NCBI GenBank assembly: GCA_964536565.1
Contig: CAZHXK010000008.1
Coordinates: 1-24,893 of the forward strand
DNA from: GCA-002688135 sp964536565
Lineage (GTDB): Bacteria > Patescibacteriota > Patescibacteriia > Magasanikbacterales > GCA-002688135
Reading direction: 5' to 3'
Length of the DNA: 24,893 bases
Position numbers and translations under genes: made by a program. Shown here one piece after another: positions 23,191 to 24,893 of the stretch (position 1 is its first letter; every line of letters starts with the position of its first letter). The notes below the pieces were generated by a model. That model made no database searches and was not told where the DNA came from. It saw only the letters and a list, made by a program, of their open reading frames with translations.

Positions 23191-24210
23191 ATGAATATTC
23201 TTATTACCGGCTCTAGTGGCGAAATTGGTACAAATTTAGGTTTAAAATTGCTCGATCGTGGAGATCGTGTGTTTGGGGTTGATAAGCGTGTAAATACGTG
23301 GACTGACCGTATCCCCACACTACTACAAGATCTATCACAGCGATTTCATAGTTTTTCTGGTGGAATTGGAGCAGCAAGCTACCCAAAACCTGATGTCGTG
23401 GTTCACCTTGCAGCAAATGCGAAAGTACACGAATTAGTCGAGGATCCTCAACGTGCACTGGACAATATCATCCTAACTTTTAATGTATTGGAATACTGTC
23501 GTGCAAATAATGTACCCATCATTTTTGGAAGCTCACGAGAGGTATACGGAGACATCAACCGCTTCGACACATCACGCACAGAAATCAAAGAGCCCGCAGC
23601 GAATTTTGTGTATACTGAGAGTACGTATTCTGCGAGTAAGGTTTCTGGTGAATCGTTGATCTACTCTTACGCACAATGCTACGACATTCCATATATCGTA
23701 TTTCGTTTTTCAAATGTATACGGGCGCTTCGATAATGATCTCGAGCGCATGGAGCGCGTCATCCCTCTCTTCATTGATAAGATTGGCAAGGGTGAACAGA
23801 TTACGATTTTTGGTGGAGATAAAATGTTGGACTTCACATATGTTGATGACACCGTTCAGGGATTAGTTAGGGGTATTGATGCGTTGGTTTCTAAGCGTGT
23901 CGAAAATAAGACAATCAATTTAGCATGTGGTGAAGGGCACTCACTCGTTGACATGGCAGACTTTATTGCTGAGGAACTAGGCATTAAGATTGACCCGATC
24001 ATTGAACCGACTCGACCCGGAGAAATCACATACTACGTCGCAGACATTACTGCGGCTCGAGAGTTACTCGGATTTGAACCAACGACAAACTTACGCAAGG
24101 GAATCTCAAACGCCATCGCGTGGGCACGAGAGTTCAAGAAGGAAGAAGAAGCCACCACTGAGAAGAAAGTAGTTTCAACACCAGAACTCGCCTACCATGA
24201 TCTCAACTAG
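23191..24210 (+). CDS. NAD(P)-dependent sugar-nucleotide epimerase/dehydratase (extended SDR)
   Basis: 339 aa. The Rossmann loop is ITGSSGEIGTNLG (GxxGxxG at 7-13). Further SDR marks are VVHLAANAKVHEL, FGSSREVYGD, the catalytic YSASK (Tyr146, Lys150) and RFSNVYGRFDND. The C-terminal FGGDKMLDFTYVDDTVQG is the usual substrate loop of UDP-glucose 4-epimerase and dTDP-glucose 4,6-dehydratase relatives. It makes or interconverts a nucleotide sugar for the locus; epimerase and dehydratase cannot be told apart by eye. It is followed after 6 nt by a GT4 gene on the same strand. Confidence 0.88.
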   Translation: MNILITGSSGEIGTNLGLKLLDRGDRVFGVDKRVNTWTDRIPTLLQDLSQRFHSFSGGIGAASYPKPDVVVHLAANAKVHELVEDPQRALDNIILTFNVLEYCRANNVPIIFGSSREVYGDINRFDTSRTEIKEPAANFVYTESTYSASKVSGESLIYSYAQCYDIPYIVFRFSNVYGRFDNDLERMERVIPLFIDKIGKGEQITIFGGDKMLDFTYVDDTVQGLVRGIDALVSKRVENKTINLACGEGHSLVDMADFIAEELGIKIDPIIEPTRPGEITYYVADITAARELLGFEPTTNLRKGISNAIAWAREFKKEEEATTEKKVVSTPELAYHDLN

Positions 24211-24216
24211 AAACGT

Positions 24217-24893
24217 ATGAATGAGAAAGGAGGAAAACCAGTTGTACTTCACATCATCACCCAGGCTGAGTATGGTGGTGCACAGAAGTATGTTTTTGAT
24301 GTTGCCAAGGGATTGTCCGATCGCTACCGAACGATTATTGCGAGCGGACAAATCGCGACATCAAAGGAACTACTGGTCCGCGCTGCTCATGAAGGTATTG
24401 AAGTTATTGAGCTGAAGCATATTGTCCGGTCCATTTCTCCACTCTATGATCCACTCGGATTAAGAGAACTCGTTCGCGTCATTCGTCGTGTTAAACCTGA
24501 CTTGATTCATCTCCACGCTTCTAAGATGAGCGTCCTCGGCTCGATTGCAGCAGCCTACGTATCTCGTGCATCGAAAAAGACAGGCTATCGCCCTCGTGTA
24601 GTCTATACTGCACATGGATGGGTATTCACTGAAAAGATTTCAGCGTTCAAAAAGTGGTTTTATGTGTGGGCTGAACGTGTTACAAGCAGTATGAAGGATG
24701 CTATCATCGTGCTATCACGTGTTGATAAGGACCTTGCATACGAGCACGGCATCATGCCTAAAAAGAAAATCCACATCATTAACAACGGTGTTCACATTCC
24801 GCAGTCTTCATTTCTTTCCCGGAGTGAGGCGCGGCATTTTTTATATAGAAAAATTCACCGGATGGAACCCCCAAGACACATCGCAAAGAAGAA
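24217..24893 (+). CDS. GT4-family glycosyltransferase, N-terminal part (cut by window end)
   Basis: The frame starts at ATG 24217, 6 nt after the SDR stop, and stays open to the window edge (225 codons). The acceptor domain of a GT4 enzyme is clear: VVLHIITQAEYGGAQKYVFD, with the common GGAQxYV motif, then KPDLIHLHASKMSVLG, VYTAHGWVF, IIVLSRVDKDLA and HIINNGVHIP. The donor-binding half lies outside the window. No Shine-Dalgarno stands before the ATG; an AAGGAGG inside the first codons (24227-24233) has no usable in-frame start after it. It probably forms an operon with the SDR gene. Confidence 0.85.
   Translation, partial: MNEKGGKPVVLHIITQAEYGGAQKYVFDVAKGLSDRYRTIIASGQIATSKELLVRAAHEGIEVIELKHIVRSISPLYDPLGLRELVRVIRRVKPDLIHLHASKMSVLGSIAAAYVSRASKKTGYRPRVVYTAHGWVFTEKISAFKKWFYVWAERVTSSMKDAIIVLSRVDKDLAYEHGIMPKKKIHIINNGVHIPQSSFLSRSEARHFLYRKIHRMEPPRHIAKK

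Noticed and set aside
1..24893. CRISPR arrays, tRNA or rRNA genes, insertion sequences and attachment sites
   Set aside because: No regularly spaced repeats, no tRNA-like cloverleaf, no transposase-like protein and no paired terminal repeats were seen.

Overview
The window is 24.9 kb of a bacterial surface-glycan locus. It holds 22 intact protein genes, two genes cut by the window edges, and one small gene with an early in-frame stop. Coding is dense, base composition is mid-range by eye, and genes commonly join through 1-nt gaps or ATGA/TAATG overlaps. UGA works as a stop (several genes end in TGA inside ATGA overlaps), so the standard bacterial code applies. The style (very many glycosyltransferases, short leaders, TTGACA promoters) would suit a Patescibacteria/CPR-type genome. 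No phylogenetic marker is present, so that placement is a guess.

Layout. (1) 1-1854, minus: a methyltransferase, a GT4 glycosyltransferase and the start of a zinc-ribbon methyltransferase, driven by a near-leaderless promoter. (2) 1895-2270, minus: a self-contained small gene with promoter, Shine-Dalgarno, ATG and terminator, but TGA at codon 3. (3) 2273-8478, minus: a seven-gene operon in the order NUDIX, left-handed beta-helix protein, methyltransferase, GT2, GT-C-like membrane protein, NodB-type deacetylase, formyltransferase. The last four have the same enzyme classes as ArnC, ArnT, ArnD and the ArnA formyltransferase domain. (4) 8582-11343, plus: an SGNH-like protein and an AlgI-type MBOAT (O-acetylation pair), then a small duplicated CxxC protein and a strong terminator. 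(5) 11348-17457, minus: asparagine synthetase-like protein, GT2, methyltransferase, GT2/GT-C fusion, GT2, with a promoter ahead of asnB. (6) 17503-23109, minus: three GT4-type genes, one a double-GT4 fusion, and a divergent WecB-like protein. (7) 23191-24893, plus: a sugar-nucleotide SDR and a GT4 cut by the window end, divergent from region 6 through overlapping -10 boxes.

Taken together, cytoplasmic GT4 enzymes probably build an oligosaccharide on a lipid carrier. DPM/ALG5-like GT2 enzymes would load single sugars on polyprenyl phosphate, and two GT-C proteins would use these outside the membrane. Methylation, formylation/deacylation, amidation and O-acetylation genes would decorate the product. 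No flippase, polymerase or ABC exporter is seen here, so export must be encoded elsewhere.

The most notable items are the Arn-like four-gene cassette, the small gene with codon-3 UGA, the WecB-like protein that lacks one catalytic Glu, the two glycosyltransferase fusions, the 41-residue duplicated CxxC protein, and the near-symmetric divergent promoter. All functional calls come from reading motifs by eye, without database searches.
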